From positions 1,677,148-1,741,147 of the forward strand of contig NW_003101682.1 in the NCBI RefSeq assembly GCF_000003855.2: a stretch of DNA of 64,000 nt, in the 5' to 3' direction. The position numbers were made by a program, and so were the translations under genes. Of this stretch, positions 1-13,772 are shown in pieces; within the stretch, counting starts at the first letter, position 1, and each line of letters opens with the position of its first letter. Under the pieces are notes generated by a model. That model saw only the letters and a program-made list of their open reading frames with translations, was not told the origin of the DNA and searched no databases. The stretch is from Blastomyces gilchristii SLH14081. Taxonomy: Eukaryota > Ascomycota > Eurotiomycetes > Onygenales > Ajellomycetaceae.

Positions 1-1415
1 GATAGAATATATTAAGAAAACTAAGAACTCAGTGAACAGATTCTCTCACAGATCAGACTATATTAAGAAGATCAGAGTGATAGATACAGAGAGACTAGAG
101 AAGGCAGAAAAGCTTTACAGAATGTTCAGACTGAGTGTTGTAAAGAGATTGACTGAAGAGTCTCTCAATTCTCTGTAAGAGAAGAGGAAAAAGAGAGAGA
201 AGAAGCCTGTATAACTACTCTCTGTAACACTGAGAGTTAACACTCTGAGAATCTCTGTAAGAATTCTTGAAGAGAGTATCTATAATCTGAAGAATTTACA
301 GGCTTTGAGAAGCACTGCAGAAGACCTGATATAAGAGAAAACAGAGTATAAGTCTTTATAAGATCTTCTATTCAGATTATCTGAACTGTAACTGAAGAAT
401 GAATATACTCAGTATATTCAGAAACTGCTTATAACAGAGATCAATTCTGCAGAAATAAAGAATTAAAGAGACTTAAATAATCTCTTATAAAGAGAGGGCT
501 GAATTTATATACTTATAAATAAGTTTCTATATATAGAACTTATTAAAAGATATCATGACTCTTCTCTAGCAGGTTATTTTACAGACACTAGAACTTATGA
601 GTTACTCATAAGAAAATACTTCTAATTAAAGATATGAGAACTTGTGAAGAAGATAGTAAATTCTTATACTATTTATCAGAATTCACAGATAGTGCAGTTC
701 AGATTATATAAAGAACTTACTTCTCTACTCATTCTGTGAAAACCTTGAAAACAGCTAGAAATGAATGCTCTTGTAAGCCTCTCTGAAAGTAAGAACATAT
801 ATAATACCTGCTTTAACAGTGTGCTGATGATAGTAAATCACTTTATCAAGATAACACACTTTATACTCACTTACAAGAACTTGAAGTCACAGAATTTAAC
901 TCATATCTTCATCTATGATATGATTTAATTGCATGAATTATCTGTGAATATTATCTCAGATAAAGAATTAATCTTTATAGAAGAGTTCTAATCTGATCTA
1001 ATAACTATACTGAAGATCTCATAAAATCTAAGCATAACTTTTTATTAACAGACAGATGATCAGACAGAATATCTAATAAGTATATTAAAACAGTATCTAT
1101 AGTACTTTGTCAATTACAATCAGAATAACTGAGTGTATTGATTACTACTCACAGATTTCATGTATAATAACTCAAAGTATGTCAGCACAGGTAAAACCCT
1201 CTTTGAGATACTCACTGAGACTCATTCACAGATGATCTTGATGAACTTACAAGAGTATACTATAGAGTGTGATGATGCTCATGAATAAGCTGAGAGAATT
1301 CAGAAGATCTGAAAGAAAGTCTGTGAATTCTTGAGAAAGACTCAAGAGTATCAGAAGAGATACTATAACTCTAAGCATATTATAAAGAGTTTCAAGAAAG
1401 ATAATAGAGTCTGAC
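1..1415 (+). pseudogene. Ty3/Gypsy integrase, 5' part (older element, interrupted)
   Basis: Conceptual translation with stops gives a recognisable retroviral-type integrase. From about 540 there is a remnant of the His/Cys zinc region (YHDSSLAGYF, then TIYQ where CxxC is expected). The DDE core follows: a block reading SVLMIVNHFIKITHF with the first Asp replaced by Asn, then NIISDKE and QTDDQTE. The frame runs on to the end of the core near 1410 and breaks off at 1415, where an LTR begins. It continues at 13948. Many stops are TGA or TAA where Trp or Gln would be expected, which fits C-to-T mutation. Upstream, 1-540 is AT-rich and still reads partly as polyprotein. This is a dead copy. The family assignment is secure; the exact upstream limit is outside the window. 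Confidence 0.8.
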
Positions 1416-1590
1416 TGTGGTTCGGAAGAACGTACAACCGTCGGATAATAACGCGGCCGCTTCTGAACTTGCTTACAAGTGTAAAGGGGTCATAGCGGCC
1501 ACTAATTAATTTAGTGTATGATATTACAATATATAAGAAGCCGGCGTATGTCTGTAATTGTATGCTGACTTAAGCAATCTTTGAATCACA
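1416..1590 (+). repeat. LTR of second Gypsy family (copy 1, outer 5' LTR)
   Basis: This is a 175-bp long terminal repeat beginning TGTGGTTC and ending GAATCACA, so it has the TG...CA ends and an 8-bp terminal inverted repeat. It recurs at 5202, 13773 and, inverted, at 23111. It holds a NotI-like GCGGCCGC, a TATA-like TATATAAG and a downstream hairpin. The preceding four bases, TGAC, are repeated just after the LTR at 13773-13947. It is followed by the same leader sequence as copy 2, so it acts as a 5' LTR. Confidence 0.88.
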
Positions 1591-4500
1591 TCTGATAGCA
1601 TGTCTAAAAACTGGTGAGAAGCACAGGCTTCTTCAGAGTGTGATAATTCTGCCTATGAAGCAATTCATAGTTATCATGTCAGTGTGATTCTAGAACATCT
1701 TAACCAGATAGTATATAAAGAGCAGTGAGTGAAAGAGCATCTGATTGATACTGCTTTACTTGTTGAAGGAAAACTCCACACTCAGATGAATGCCATGTAT
1801 GCGAATGAATGAGATGTGAGAAAAGAAATGAGAGCAGTGAACCAGATTCAAAGAAGACTGCTCTTCACTCAAAGAAATAAAAGAGGGAAATGATCATCAT
1901 CAGAGTCATACAAGAACAACAGAAATTATATAATAATATAGTGATATAATAATAGACATTATACAATTAATAAGAAATCATTGAAATGAATACCTTCTCT
2001 AATTAATATAAACAACATTCTTCTCTACTATCTGAACTGAAAGATATGCAGAATCTCTCAGAGAGTTTACTTGAAGCAGTAAGAAAAGCAGCTGAAATCA
2101 CTGAATCAGAATCAAAGCTCTGTACATGTATAAGAATTCTAAACAAGATTGAGGTCTTGTGTACACAGTGACAGGCTAAGATGAAAGTCAAACAATAATT
2201 AACATTTGCTGCAGATAAAGTATTCACTATGAAGAGCTTCACTGACACAATTATCATTATCAATAAGAATAGAGAAAACCAGATCTTAGGCCTGCAGTGA
2301 AAGATTGAATGTTTATACAGACAGATAACTACACTGAATCTGAAGATCTCATCATGATCATTCATAATCTCTTCAGAAGTATACACATTATCAGAGATCA
2401 CTGTGCAGAATGAGAATCTGAGTATAAGATACATCAAGTCAGAAGATCTGCTGAAGTTATCAAGCTTTAATAGTAACTGAAAAAATAATGCTGCAATCAG
2501 CTGACTAAGTCAGATGTGATTATATTATCAGATTGAATATGAACTCACAGACAGACAGTCAATGAAATTTCAACAAGTCTTAAGATCTGTCATATTTCTA
2601 CACAGAAAAGTGAAGTCATTATAAATGACTGATGAAAAGATGAATCTCACAGATTTAAAGTAATATTCATTTTCATAAACATAGAATGAGTTTTTCAAAT
2701 GAATCTTGTACAACTTTGAGAAAGTAAATATATGAGATAAGTGTTATAAATACTTCACTGAGTGTAGACAAGTGAGTGATCTTACATTATACTTCACACA
2801 CTTCAGCTTACACTATCTTGTATTGAATGAAAAGCTTTCAACATCTTTCTGTTTACAGATCTTCATTCATGATCTTACATCTGAGTTGAGAGTGGAATGA
2901 AAATGCTTAATCTCACAATCAGATATGATAAAAGAAGCATACAACATTCTCATTGTATGAGAATAAGTGAGTCAATTGTGACAGAAAATACTGCAATTGA
3001 GTATATCTCAGCAGAGAATAAGTAATCAGACTTCTATGACACAAGTCACACATCTGAACATGATGAATCTAGATCTGAATGTTATTACTAAAGTGCTGAA
3101 TTCTCTGAAAAAGGGATTCTCTGAATGAAAATCTTAGTGTCATAAGCATTGAGCTTGCTTCAACTGTGAACATTAAAATCATGATGTAAAAGATTGCACT
3201 CAGTGTGTGCAGTCAAGAGAAACAAGAGAGTCAAAAAACTAGCAGAATCAGTGAGCTCAGAGACATTTACTGATATTCTATGAAAAGTCTTCAAAGTGAA
3301 AGAGATGTCTGTGTTAGATAACTCTCTGAATTCTGTAAATGTCAAGAGAAAGCAGGCTTCTGACTGAGATGCAGATGAGAAGAAAGTGAATACTCATCTT
3401 AATGCCTTAAGACCTGAAATGTTAATGTATAAGAGACACTTGAATAAGAATTGAGAGATGACTGTAAAAGTGTTAGCAGACACAGAAGCTTCTATACAAT
3501 ATATTGATAATTATATAATCTGAAGACTGAAAGAGATCTGCTGAGTGAAGAATCTCTGATATATAAGATTATCTGATAACTGATATTTGATATCATCTGT
3601 AAGAGTAAGAGTTCTCTTGCACTTCAGAGAATGATCTTGCTATATTTAAGTGTAAGAGCTGCAGAATGTGAAATATGACCTTATTCTTGAACTTGATTGA
3701 TTTCAAAGATTCAATTCACAGATTCAATGATGTACATGTCATATACAGTTAACTGATAGAAAGAAAACAGTTCATACAATTCTACTAACTGATATGAGAA
3801 GAACATTTCACATCTCTGATATAGAAGAGTTAAATCTGCTTATACATTAATAAGCAAAGAGAATGATTTATAAGATCTCATCTGAAAGCATTCTGTATGT
3901 CATACAGAACCTGAAAGTGGAGAAAACCAAGATAAAGAATATGCAGAAGAATAAGTGTATGAAGAAGCTTCTGAAGAAGTATGAGAAGATCTTCTGAACA
4001 GATCTTTCACTGAAATTACTGCTGAAATGAGGATTTGTACATGAGATTGACACAGGGGATACAAAACCAGTCAATCAGAATGCATATCCCCTGTCACAAA
4101 TACATCTTGAAGAACAGAAGTGTCAGATCACAGACCTTCTAGAATGTGATCTCATATAATCCTTATCAAGCACATAGGGCTTTTCAGTCTTATTTGTGAA
4201 AAAGACAGATGAGGAGTGATAAATGTGTATTGATTATTAAGCACTCAACAAGCTTACAATCAAGAATGAATATTCATTGCTATGAATTCAATAACAGTTG
4301 AATACAATTGAAAATGCCTGATATCTATCAAAGATTGATCTTCTCTCAGAATACTGACAGATCTATGTAGATAAACTGTCAGTTCTGTGAACTGCATTTA
4401 ATATACAATGAGAGAAGTTTAAATTCCTGACAATGTCATTCAGTCTGATAAATGCATCTGTCATCTTTCAAATAATGATGAATATGATTCTTTATAAACA

Positions 4501-5201
4501 GAATGAAACCTCATGCCTTGTATATCTTGATAACATTCTAGTCTTTTCAAACTCATATAATGAATATCTGAAGTATCTTGATAAAGTGCTTACAACTCTG
4601 ACAGAGCATAAGCTCTATACTAAATCAACAAAGTATGTGTTTGAAATGAAAGAGTTAAAGTTCATAGAACATGTAGTGAGTGATAACTGTATACATCTCA
4701 TTCTGAAGAAATTGAATATCATAGCAAATTGACTGCAGCTGAGAAATGTACACTATGTACAACAGTTTCTTAAGTTAGTCTCATATTATCACAGATTTAT
4801 CAAGGATTTCATATGAATATCTGTATCACTCTCAGATCTCTTAAGAGAAACAGATGCAAATCTGTGAAAGAAGAAGTTTTATTCAATTATCTGAAATACT
4901 GTATGTGAAGAGACTTTTCTCACACTGAGAGAACATGTAATAATATTCTCAGTACTTATTTAATCAGATTATGATAAACCTTTCTACATTGAGATGAACA
5001 CATCTGAATGAGCTATTGAAGGCACTCTTCTACAGATGAGCAAGAATGACAAGCTGCACCTAATGACATATAATGATAGAAAACTATCAGGCGCTGAGCT
5101 CAATTACTCAGTGTATGAAAAGAAATTGCTAGTGATCAAGCATATACTGATGTTATAAGATAGATATATTAACAACAAACATATGACAACAGTAATCATG
5201 G
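1591..5201 (+). mobile_element. Gypsy retrotransposon copy 1, gag-pol truncated in RNase H
   Basis: This is the decayed internal region of a Ty3/Gypsy element in order: untranslated leader; gag (about 2000-3400) with a CCHC zinc knuckle at 3155-3196; aspartic protease motif VLADTEA near 3466; reverse transcriptase (about 4190-4750) whose catalytic YxDD reads YLDN; then RNase H (about 4900-5200). The reading is broken by dozens of stops, mostly TGA for Trp and TAA for Gln. The copy ends abruptly at 5201 inside RNase H, where the LTR of copy 2 begins, and its integrase is absent from this position. It is non-functional. Confidence 0.85.
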
Positions 5202-5377
5202 TGTGGTTCGGAAGAATGTACGACCGTCGGATAATAACGCGGCCGCTTCCAAACTTGCTTACGAGTGTAAAGAGGGCCATAGCAGCCACTAATTAATTTA
5301 GTGTATGATATTACAATATATAAGAAGCTGGCATACATCTGTAATCATACACTGACTTAAGCAACCTTTGAATCACA
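5202..5377 (+). repeat. LTR of second Gypsy family (copy 2, inner 5' LTR)
   Basis: This 176-bp LTR is nearly identical to the one at 1416 (TGTGGTTC ... GAATCACA) and is followed by the same leader, so it is another 5' LTR. Its left flank is RNase H code of copy 1. The equivalent code in copy 2, near 9005-9040, continues without a break. No matching 3' LTR with a shared target duplication was found for this insertion. Confidence 0.87.
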
Positions 5378-8300
5378 TCTGATAGCATGTCTAAAAACTG
5401 GTGAGAAGCGCAGGCTTCTTCAGAACATGATAATTCCATCTACAAAGTGATTTGTAGTTATCATGCCAGTGTGATTCTAGAACATCTCAAAAGATAGTGT
5501 ATAAAGAATAGTGAGTAGAAGAGCATTCAATTAATACTGCTTTGCTTATTGAAGGAAAACTTCACACTCAGATGAATGCCATGTATGAGATGTGAACAGA
5601 TAAGATGTGAGAAAGAAGATGAGAGCAGTGAACCAGATTTAAAGAAGTTCACTCTCTACTCAAAAGAAGGATAAAAAGAGAGGAGTGGCTATCACTGGAG
5701 TTGTACAATGATAACAGAAATCATATAGTGATATAACAATAGACATCATACAATCAATAAGAAATCACTGAAATGAATATCTCTTCTAGCTAATACAAAC
5801 AACATTCTTCTCTGCTATCTGAACTGGAAGATATGCAGAACCTCTCAGAGGATTTACTTGAAGTAGTAAGAAAAGCAGCTGAAATCACTGAACTGAAATC
5901 AAAGCTCTGTATGTGTACAAGGATTCTAAACAAGATCAAGACCTTGTGTACACAGTGGCAGACTGAGACAGAAGTCAAACAACAATTAACATTTGCTGTG
6001 AATCAAGTATTCACTATGAAGAGCTTCACTGATGCAATCATCATCATCAATAAGAATAGAGAAAATCAGATCTTAGACCTGCAGTGAGAGATTATATATT
6101 TACACAGACAGATGACTATACTGAATCTGAAGATTTTATTATAATTGTTCACAATCTCTTCAGAAGTATACACATCATCAGAGATCACTGTGCAGAATGA
6201 GAATCTAAGCATGAAATATATTAAGTCAGAAGATCTGTTGAAGTTATTAAGCTTTAATGATAACTGAAAAAATGATGCTGCAATCAGCTGACTAAGTCAG
6301 ATACAATTATATTATCAGATTAAACATGAACTCATAGACAGATAGTTAACAGAATTTCAATAAGTCTTAAGATCTACAGATAGTTAACAGAATTTCAATA
6401 AGTCTTAAGATCTACTGCATTTCTACACAGAAAAGCAAAATCATTATAAATGACTGATGAAAAGATGAATCTCACAGATCTGAAGTGATATTCATTCTCA
6501 TGAATATGAAATGAGTTTTTCAAATGAATCTTACATAACTTTGAGAAAGTGAATATATGAGATAAGCATTACAAACACTTCACTGAGTATAGATAAGTGA
6601 ATAATCTTATATTATACTTCACACACTTCAGCTTACACTATCTCACATTGAATGAAGAGCTTTCAACATCTTTCTGTTTACAGATCTTCATTCATAATCT
6701 TATATCTGAGTTGAGAGTGAAATGAAAATGTTTAACTGCATAGTCAGACACAGTAGAGAAAGCATATAATATTCTCATTGTACAGGAATAAGCAAGTCAA
6801 TTATAACAGAAAATACTGTAATCAAGTATATCTCAGTGAAGAACAGATAATCAGACTTCTATGATACAAGTTATATATCTGAATGTGATGAATCTAGATC
6901 TGAATATCATTGCTAAAGCACTGAATTCTCTGAAAAAGAGATTCTCTGAGTGAAAATCTTGATATTATGAACATTGAGCTTACTTCAACTGCAGATGTTA
7001 AAATCATGATATAAAAGATTACACACAGCATGCACAGTCAAGAAAAGCAAGAGAGTCAAAAAACTAGCAGAATCAGTGAGCTCAGAGACACTCACTGATA
7101 TTCTATGAAAAGTCTTTAAAGTGAAAGAGATGTCTGTGTTAGATGATTCTCTGAATTCTGTAAATATCAAGAAGAAGCAGGCTTCTGACTGAGATATGAG
7201 TGAGAATGAAGTGAACACTCATCTCAATGCCTTGAGGCCTGAAATGTTAATATATAAGAGACACTTGAATAAGAACAGAGAGATAGCTGTAAAAGTGTTA
7301 ACAGATACAGAAGCTTTTACATAATATATTGATAATTATATAATCTGAAGACTGAAAGAAGTCTGCTGAGTGAAGAATTCTCAATACATAAGATTATCTG
7401 ATAACTGATATTTAATATCACCTGCAAGAGTAAGAGTTCTCTTGCACTTTGAAGAATGATCTTGCTATATTTGAGCGCAAGAGCTGCAGAATGTGAAATA
7501 TGATCTTATTCTCAGACTCAATTGATTTCAAAGATTCAATTCACAGATTCAATGATGTACATGTCATATGCAGTTAACTGATAGAAAGAAAACAGTTTAT
7601 AGAATTCTATCAACTGATATGAGAAGGATATTTCACATCTCTAATATAGAAGAGTTAAATCTGCTTACACATTAACAAGCAAAGAGAATGATTTGTAAGA
7701 CCTCATTCAAAAGCATTCTGTATATCATACAGGACTCAGAAGTGAAGAAAACCAAGATAAAGAATATGCAGAAGGACAAGTATATGAAGAAGCTTCTGAA
7801 GAAGCATGAGAAGGTCTTTCAAACAGATCTTTCACCAGAATTGCTGCTGGAACAAGGATTTGTACATGAGATTGACATGAGAGACACAAAATCAGTCAAT
7901 CAGAATGCATATTCTCTGTCACAAACACATCTTGAAGAACAGAAGCATCAGATCACAGACCTTCTAGAATATAGTCTCATACAATTCTTATCAAGCATGT
8001 GAGGCTTTTCAGTTCTATTCATGAAAAAGGCAGATGAGGAGTGATGAATATGTATCAATTATTAAGTACTCAACAAGCTTATAATCAAGAATGAATATTC
8101 ACTATCACAGATTCAACAATAGTTGAATACAGTTGAAAATATCTGATATCTATTAAAGATTGATCTTCTCTCAGAATACTAACAGATTCACATAGATAAA
8201 CTGTCAATCTTATGAACTGTGTTTAATATATAATGAGAAAAGTTTAAATTTCTGATAATGTTATTTGAACTGATAAATATATTCATCATCTTTCAAATGA

Positions 8301-10773
8301 TGATGAATACAATTCTTCATAAATAGAATAAAATCTCATGCCTTGTATACCTTGATGATATTCTAGTCTTTTCAAACTCATATAATGAATATCTGAAGCA
8401 TCTTGATAAAGTGCTTATAACTCTGACAGAGTATAAGCTCTACATCAAATTAATAAAGTATGTGTTTAGAATGAAAGAGTTGAAGTTCATAGAACATGTA
8501 GTGAGTGAAGACTGTATATATCTCATTCTGAAGAAATTGAATGTTATAGCAAATTGACTGTAGCTGAGAAATATACATTATATACAACAGTTTCTTGAGT
8601 TGATCTCATATTACTGCAGATTCATCAAGGATTTTACACAAATATCTACATCACTCTCAGATCTCTTAAGAGAAATGAATGCAAATCTGCAAAAGAAGAA
8701 GTTTCATTCAATCATCTGAAATATCATGTGTGAAGAGGCTTTTCTCATACTGAGAGAATGTGTAACAACATTCTCAGTACTTATTCAATCAGATTGTGAT
8801 AAACCTTTCTACATTGAGATGAATACATTTAAATAAGCTATCAGAGATGCTCTTCTGCAGATGAATAAGAACAGCAAGCTGCATCTGATGATATACAATA
8901 GTAGAAAACTATCAGATGCTGAGCTCAATTACTCAGTGCATGAAAAGAAATTGCTAGCAATCAAGCATATACTGATATTATGAGATAGATATATTGATAA
9001 CAGATATATAACAACAGTGATCACAAATCATGAAAGTCTTATCTATCTACAATTGATAATAAAAGCTTTCAAACACTTAGTATATTGAATCTCAGAGTTC
9101 TAAGCATACAATCTTCATATCAAATACTGAAAGAGATCAGACACTGTGATACCTGATATAATCAGTCACAGACCTGATTTCATGAGTGAGAATTCTGTGA
9201 ATCAGATATAAGAGATGTTCACATTGAACACACTGAGAGAATACAAGAAATCAGAATGAGTGAACATCATGATCTCTTACTTAAAGAATAACAAGATGTC
9301 AGATGATAAGCATCTCATGAGAGTAGTAGAAGAGATGCTTTCAAACTTCAAGCTGATAAAATTGAAAAACAACATTGTGCTTTATTATAATCTAGAATAC
9401 ATAGAAGCTCTCTATCTATAATCTTCATTTAGATACAACTTGATAACTCATATATACAAGGAATTCAGTCACTTAGAAAGCTCTGAACTCATGAGTATAC
9501 TTAAATCAAGAGTATACTGATCAAGCATGACTGAGGATATTCAGATGTATGCTTACAAGTGCCTGAATTATCAGGTTACAAAAGAATCTAAGAAAGAGTT
9601 AGAACACAAGAAAGTGTAACATCAGATAAAGTGTATGATACAATCATTCAAATGATGAGAGATGAATCTCATAGACATATTGTCATAAATGCCAAATGAA
9701 AATTGATGAATAATCACTGCTATTGATTACACTACTGACTGATCAGTTGCAAAAGCAGTTCCAGAGATGACAGAGAAGATGATAATAAAGTTTCTACATG
9801 ATGAGATCTATGTCAACTATGAAATACTGTGTGAGATTCTAACTGATAACAGTGCAAACCTTGTAGAAGAAGCAGTGAGGCATTTCATGAACCAGTTATA
9901 GATAAGATATTATAGAACAACATCATATCATCTGCAGATAAATAGAAATATGAAATGCTTGAATAGAATCTTGAACAACATGCTGATAAAATATCTAGTG
10001 AGCAAGTCTATAAGATTATGAGATGAATATCTCAGTCAGGCACTATTAGTCATGTGAATTCAGTAGCATGCAGTCTTCAAGTGTTTATCATTCTACCTGT
10101 TGTATGAATTGCATCCGCACATCCCAGAGAATGCTTCAGAAAAGATGAGAGAGAAAACAGCAGTTGCAGACACAACAGTTGCAGACATAGAATCAAGATT
10201 GAAAGAGATCAGTCATGCACATATAAAAGCTAATAAGTTACTTCTGAACTGAGCAATTCAATTGAAAAGAATACAAGACTCACTAGTTAAGAAATCAAGT
10301 CTCAAGATAAAAATGTAAGTTCTCATACATAATGAGAGTTCTGAGAAGTTTCAACCTAGATGATTTGAGCCATATAAAATACTTAAATCACATTCTCTGA
10401 GAATATACACATTGAAAGAATCAGAGAGACAGATCTTACACAACTTAATAAATGATTCATAATTAGTAAAAGCAAAGATGCAAGACCTGAGCAGATTATG
10501 ATCATCTGCAGCACTATTATCAGTGTTAAAAAAGAAGAGACTTACAATTGAAAAGCCTTGCAAGATAAGAGAAATCATAGATACTTACAAATCAGATAAT
10601 CTCACTTATTTTAATCTTTTCATAATTATAAGAAAAGAATGAAAAGTAATGAAGAAATCAGATGAATATCACACTTTAATAAGTGATGAGACTGTAGTCA
10701 GTTATATAATAACACACTGCAGACAGCAGATGCAACACAGTAAAGAGTGATCTCAAAGCAGCAGACTTGTACA

Positions 10774-11279
10774 TAGACTGACCGTGTGACCGTGTCTGGG
10801 ACCAGGACCAGATTTTTTGATAGTCTCATTACCAATTCAACTGATCCCATTTCACGGTTTTAACATTAGATAGTAGTCTCATACTGTTTCAGTGAGACTT
10901 ACTGTCTACTCTTGTCACATTTTCCAAATAGGACCATGATTTCCACTTCTCAATTTAAATTATTTTTATTGCTTTAAATGACTTTAAATCTCATTTGAGT
11001 GTTACCAAAAAGTGTTACTTTTTAAAAAATTAAAAATAGTCTAAAAACAACCTTAAAATGTCTAAAAATAGTAACTTTATGCCAAGAATGAAACTAAATG
11101 AGACCAAATGGGATCACTTTCTCATTTTTTTCAAGTCATGGTTCCATTTTAAGATCTGATATATAGTCACTTTACATGTTTTTTTGATGGCCAGTCCCAG
11201 CGGGATTCACGCCAAGAAATGTATGGGACCAGACCAAATGGGACCAAACATGAAATTCATGGTCCCGGCGGCCAGTCTA
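10774..11279. mobile_element. hAT-like non-autonomous element (MITE), copy A
   Basis: This 506-bp element starts TAGACTGACCGTG and ends GGCCAGTCTA, giving imperfect terminal inverted repeats. It is flanked by a perfect 8-bp target duplication CTTGTACA (10766-10773 and 11280-11287). Eight-base duplications are typical of hAT transposons. There is no transposase frame. Subterminal GGGACCA motifs recur at both ends. This copy keeps more C and G than the second copy at 23205 and is therefore the younger or less mutated one. A 71-codon frame overlapping its right end runs out into retrotransposon sequence and is not a gene. Confidence 0.85.
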
Positions 11280-11287
11280 CTTGTACA

Positions 11288-13772
11288 TGAATTAGATCAC
11301 AGAAGAAAAAGAAATTCAGAGTTGAATTTAACTGTTTATATCAGTTTAATCACAGAGATCACAGAGAACAAACTATCTGAAATATTCATAGATACATGAG
11401 ATCAAGTCATCTCAATCTCTGAGAACACTCAGAGATTGAGCAAGATTAGTTTCAATGAGCTGTTCACTGTAGTTATCTGAGCAGACAAAGAGAGACAGTA
11501 TAATACATAAGACAGAATTATAAAAGATGAAAGCTGTCAAATCTAGTCACTGAACACTGTATTATATAGAGATTGTGTAAGAGTAGTGACTAGTAGATAA
11601 AGAAAAAGTATAAGAAAAGAGAAATGAATAGATCATCAACTGTAAGAGTCAGCTGTAAAAGATAAATGTTATTATACACATCTCATTCATTTTCATACAT
11701 CACACATTGAATCTATTTCCAATGCCACATCATCTGAAAAACATCAAAAATAAAGGAAATCTCAAAACTCAAGATTTATAAGAGATTCAAGAGCTGCAAG
11801 CTGCTCTTGCAACAATGCTGTATACATCTTCAATTCCTCTATTACTCTGTGTACAATATTAATGTCATTTATTACAAGATTGGCTGGAATGTCAATATAG
11901 AAATGTGTACATGTATGCATAGAGAAATTGAAGAAGAGCACAGAACTCACAGAATCAGAAGTCAAGAAAGAGAGAACAGAGACAGAAGAAACAGAAGAAG
12001 AAGGCACAGAACTAAACAAATAACAGTGAGAGTCACTCAGTGCTAAACACTTACAACTCAGTGTGCACACAATCTTTCTCACAGAAAAGAGAGAGAAAGT
12101 AATGAAAGAAGCTTGAGAGTGAGAGAGAGTAGTCTCAACAGTGTTATCATCTTTGATTAGAATGATCTCTGATATCAGAGTAACTAAGAACTATTGTTAG
12201 TATATAAAACTGTAAAAGCAGAGATAACAATTACTGAATAAACACTCACTGATCTTAGAATTGTACATATAATTACAACACATACAAGACTTCTCAGAAA
12301 GAGAGAGAGGAACACAGAAGAATGCAGAAAGCAGAATACAGCATGCAAACAGCTCATTCTCACAATGACATTTCAGACAAGATATACAAGCCTCACACTC
12401 ACAGATGTAAAAGAGTACAACATTCATATTTCTGTTTCTGAAAACACAGATATCTTTCATCTGCATCATGAAGTCAGATAACAGACATCAGAGAATAGAC
12501 TGATACAGATCTATCATTCTAAAGAAATTCATCAGAGTGAATGTCTCTGTGATGTTGAACTTTATAATTATGAAAAGCTTCTTAATATCTGTGAATGTCA
12601 CAACTTCATACACAGTAAAACTCATAACAATTTTCTCTAAGAACAGAAAAATCAGCATCAGAAAGAAAAGATGAAAAAGAAAAAGACTTATAATCTTAAC
12701 ACTGTTGAAGAGAGAAGTGATTCTCTGATATGAATAAATAATTGTCTCATCATGAATATTTAAAATAAACATAATAATCAGTGTTCATGACTGAGCTTCA
12801 GATAGTCATATTATACACAGTCTTTATATAATAAATTATTCTGAGAGTCAGTAAGAAGAGCAGAAGTATACATACTGAGAAATATGATTCATTAAGCCTA
12901 TATAACATCTTCTTGAAACAGGAAGAGCTGATAACAAAAGCAGAGACAGTAAAACCAGAAGTAGCAGAAGTGAGAGTCATGAGAACAGAGGTAGTGAGAG
13001 CAGGAGAATCAGACACAGGAGCAGGTATAGAAGATTGAGAAGAGACAGCAGAGAAAGAAATAGAGAGAATAGAAGAGAATACAGAAGACTCAGTTATATA
13101 TGATATGAACAATTTCTTCATTATTATGTTCTTCAAGTTCTTAATCAATGATTCAATATTAAATTCACTATCATTAACAGACACAGATCTGTCAATATAT
13201 GAAGATTCTATATGAATAAAAACAATATATCAGCATCTGCATTTATATAAAATTATGTCAGAAAACATGATCAGAAACCTGCTGAGAAGAAAACAGTTGA
13301 GAATGTATAAGAAGATAAAGAAGATGTATCATTCATGATAATATATTCTAACAATTATTAGAAGATAAATAAGTTCTGATTATGTTTCACAATGTGTTAC
13401 ACTTACTACTAATAAACTGCCTGATATGAGTACTATAATGATGCTTGTTATGAGAACAGAGAATCATTGTCAGAAATATATACAATGTGATAGATGAACA
13501 GATAGAAAGAGTTGAATAGAAGAAGAAATAGAGATCTTGAATAATAGTGACATTTAATGATGATGATGATGAAGAAGATGATTGAAGAATGAGAAAAGTT
13601 AGTGAATAAGTGATGTAATACAGTGAAAGTTTCTTTGTGAGAGTGTATGCAGAATGCTAGTCAAATCAGGAATAGATCACATAATCATGAAACACTAGTG
13701 GCAAGCTAATCCACATGAAGCTAGAGTGTATGACATGATCACATGAGTGTGACTGAATCTGATGAGAGAGAA
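11288..13772. other. 2.4-kb 3' region of Gypsy copy 2, no clear gene
   Basis: This is long, purine-rich (plus strand) sequence between the end of pol and the 3' LTR. The minus strand has several open frames (11762-12082, 12197-12469, 12488-12772, 12798-13184), one ending in a plausible helical stretch (VHRVIEELKMYTALLQEQ). Strand purine skew alone lowers the stop frequency on the complementary strand, so these are not called as genes. A short (GAT/GAA)n run lies near 13558-13590. Confidence 0.6.

Larger units (their letters stand above)
5378..13772 (+). mobile_element. Gypsy retrotransposon copy 2, near full-length but mutated
   Basis: The order is leader, gag (about 5800-7250), protease (about 7290-7650), reverse transcriptase (about 8000-8570, YLDD-like site), RNase H (about 8760-9100), and a different integrase from that of the older element (about 9500-10330: AIDYTTDW, ILTDNSAN, then a catalytic Glu block reading NMKCLNRIL, with Lys for Glu). 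A C-terminal extension runs to about 10760. No chromodomain is visible. An hAT-like element interrupts the end of pol at 10774-11279. A polypurine stretch (GATGAGAGAGAA) lies immediately before the LTR at 13773, as expected for plus-strand priming. Frequent stops make it inactive. A 37-base duplication is visible near 6340-6410. Confidence 0.84.

Noticed and set aside
4433..4732. A 99-codon frame with reverse transcriptase similarity, as a separate gene
   Set aside because: It is a stop-free piece of the mutated Gypsy pol, continuous in homology with sequence on both sides.
11184..11399. 71-codon frame over the right end of the hAT-like MITE
   Set aside because: It crosses the element boundary and its target duplication, so it cannot be an ancestral gene.
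12197..12772. Cysteine- and leucine-rich minus-strand frames that look like small membrane proteins
   Set aside because: The plus strand is strongly purine-rich, which removes stops on the minus strand and yields Ser/Phe/Leu/Cys-rich frames. No domain or proper codon usage supports a host gene.
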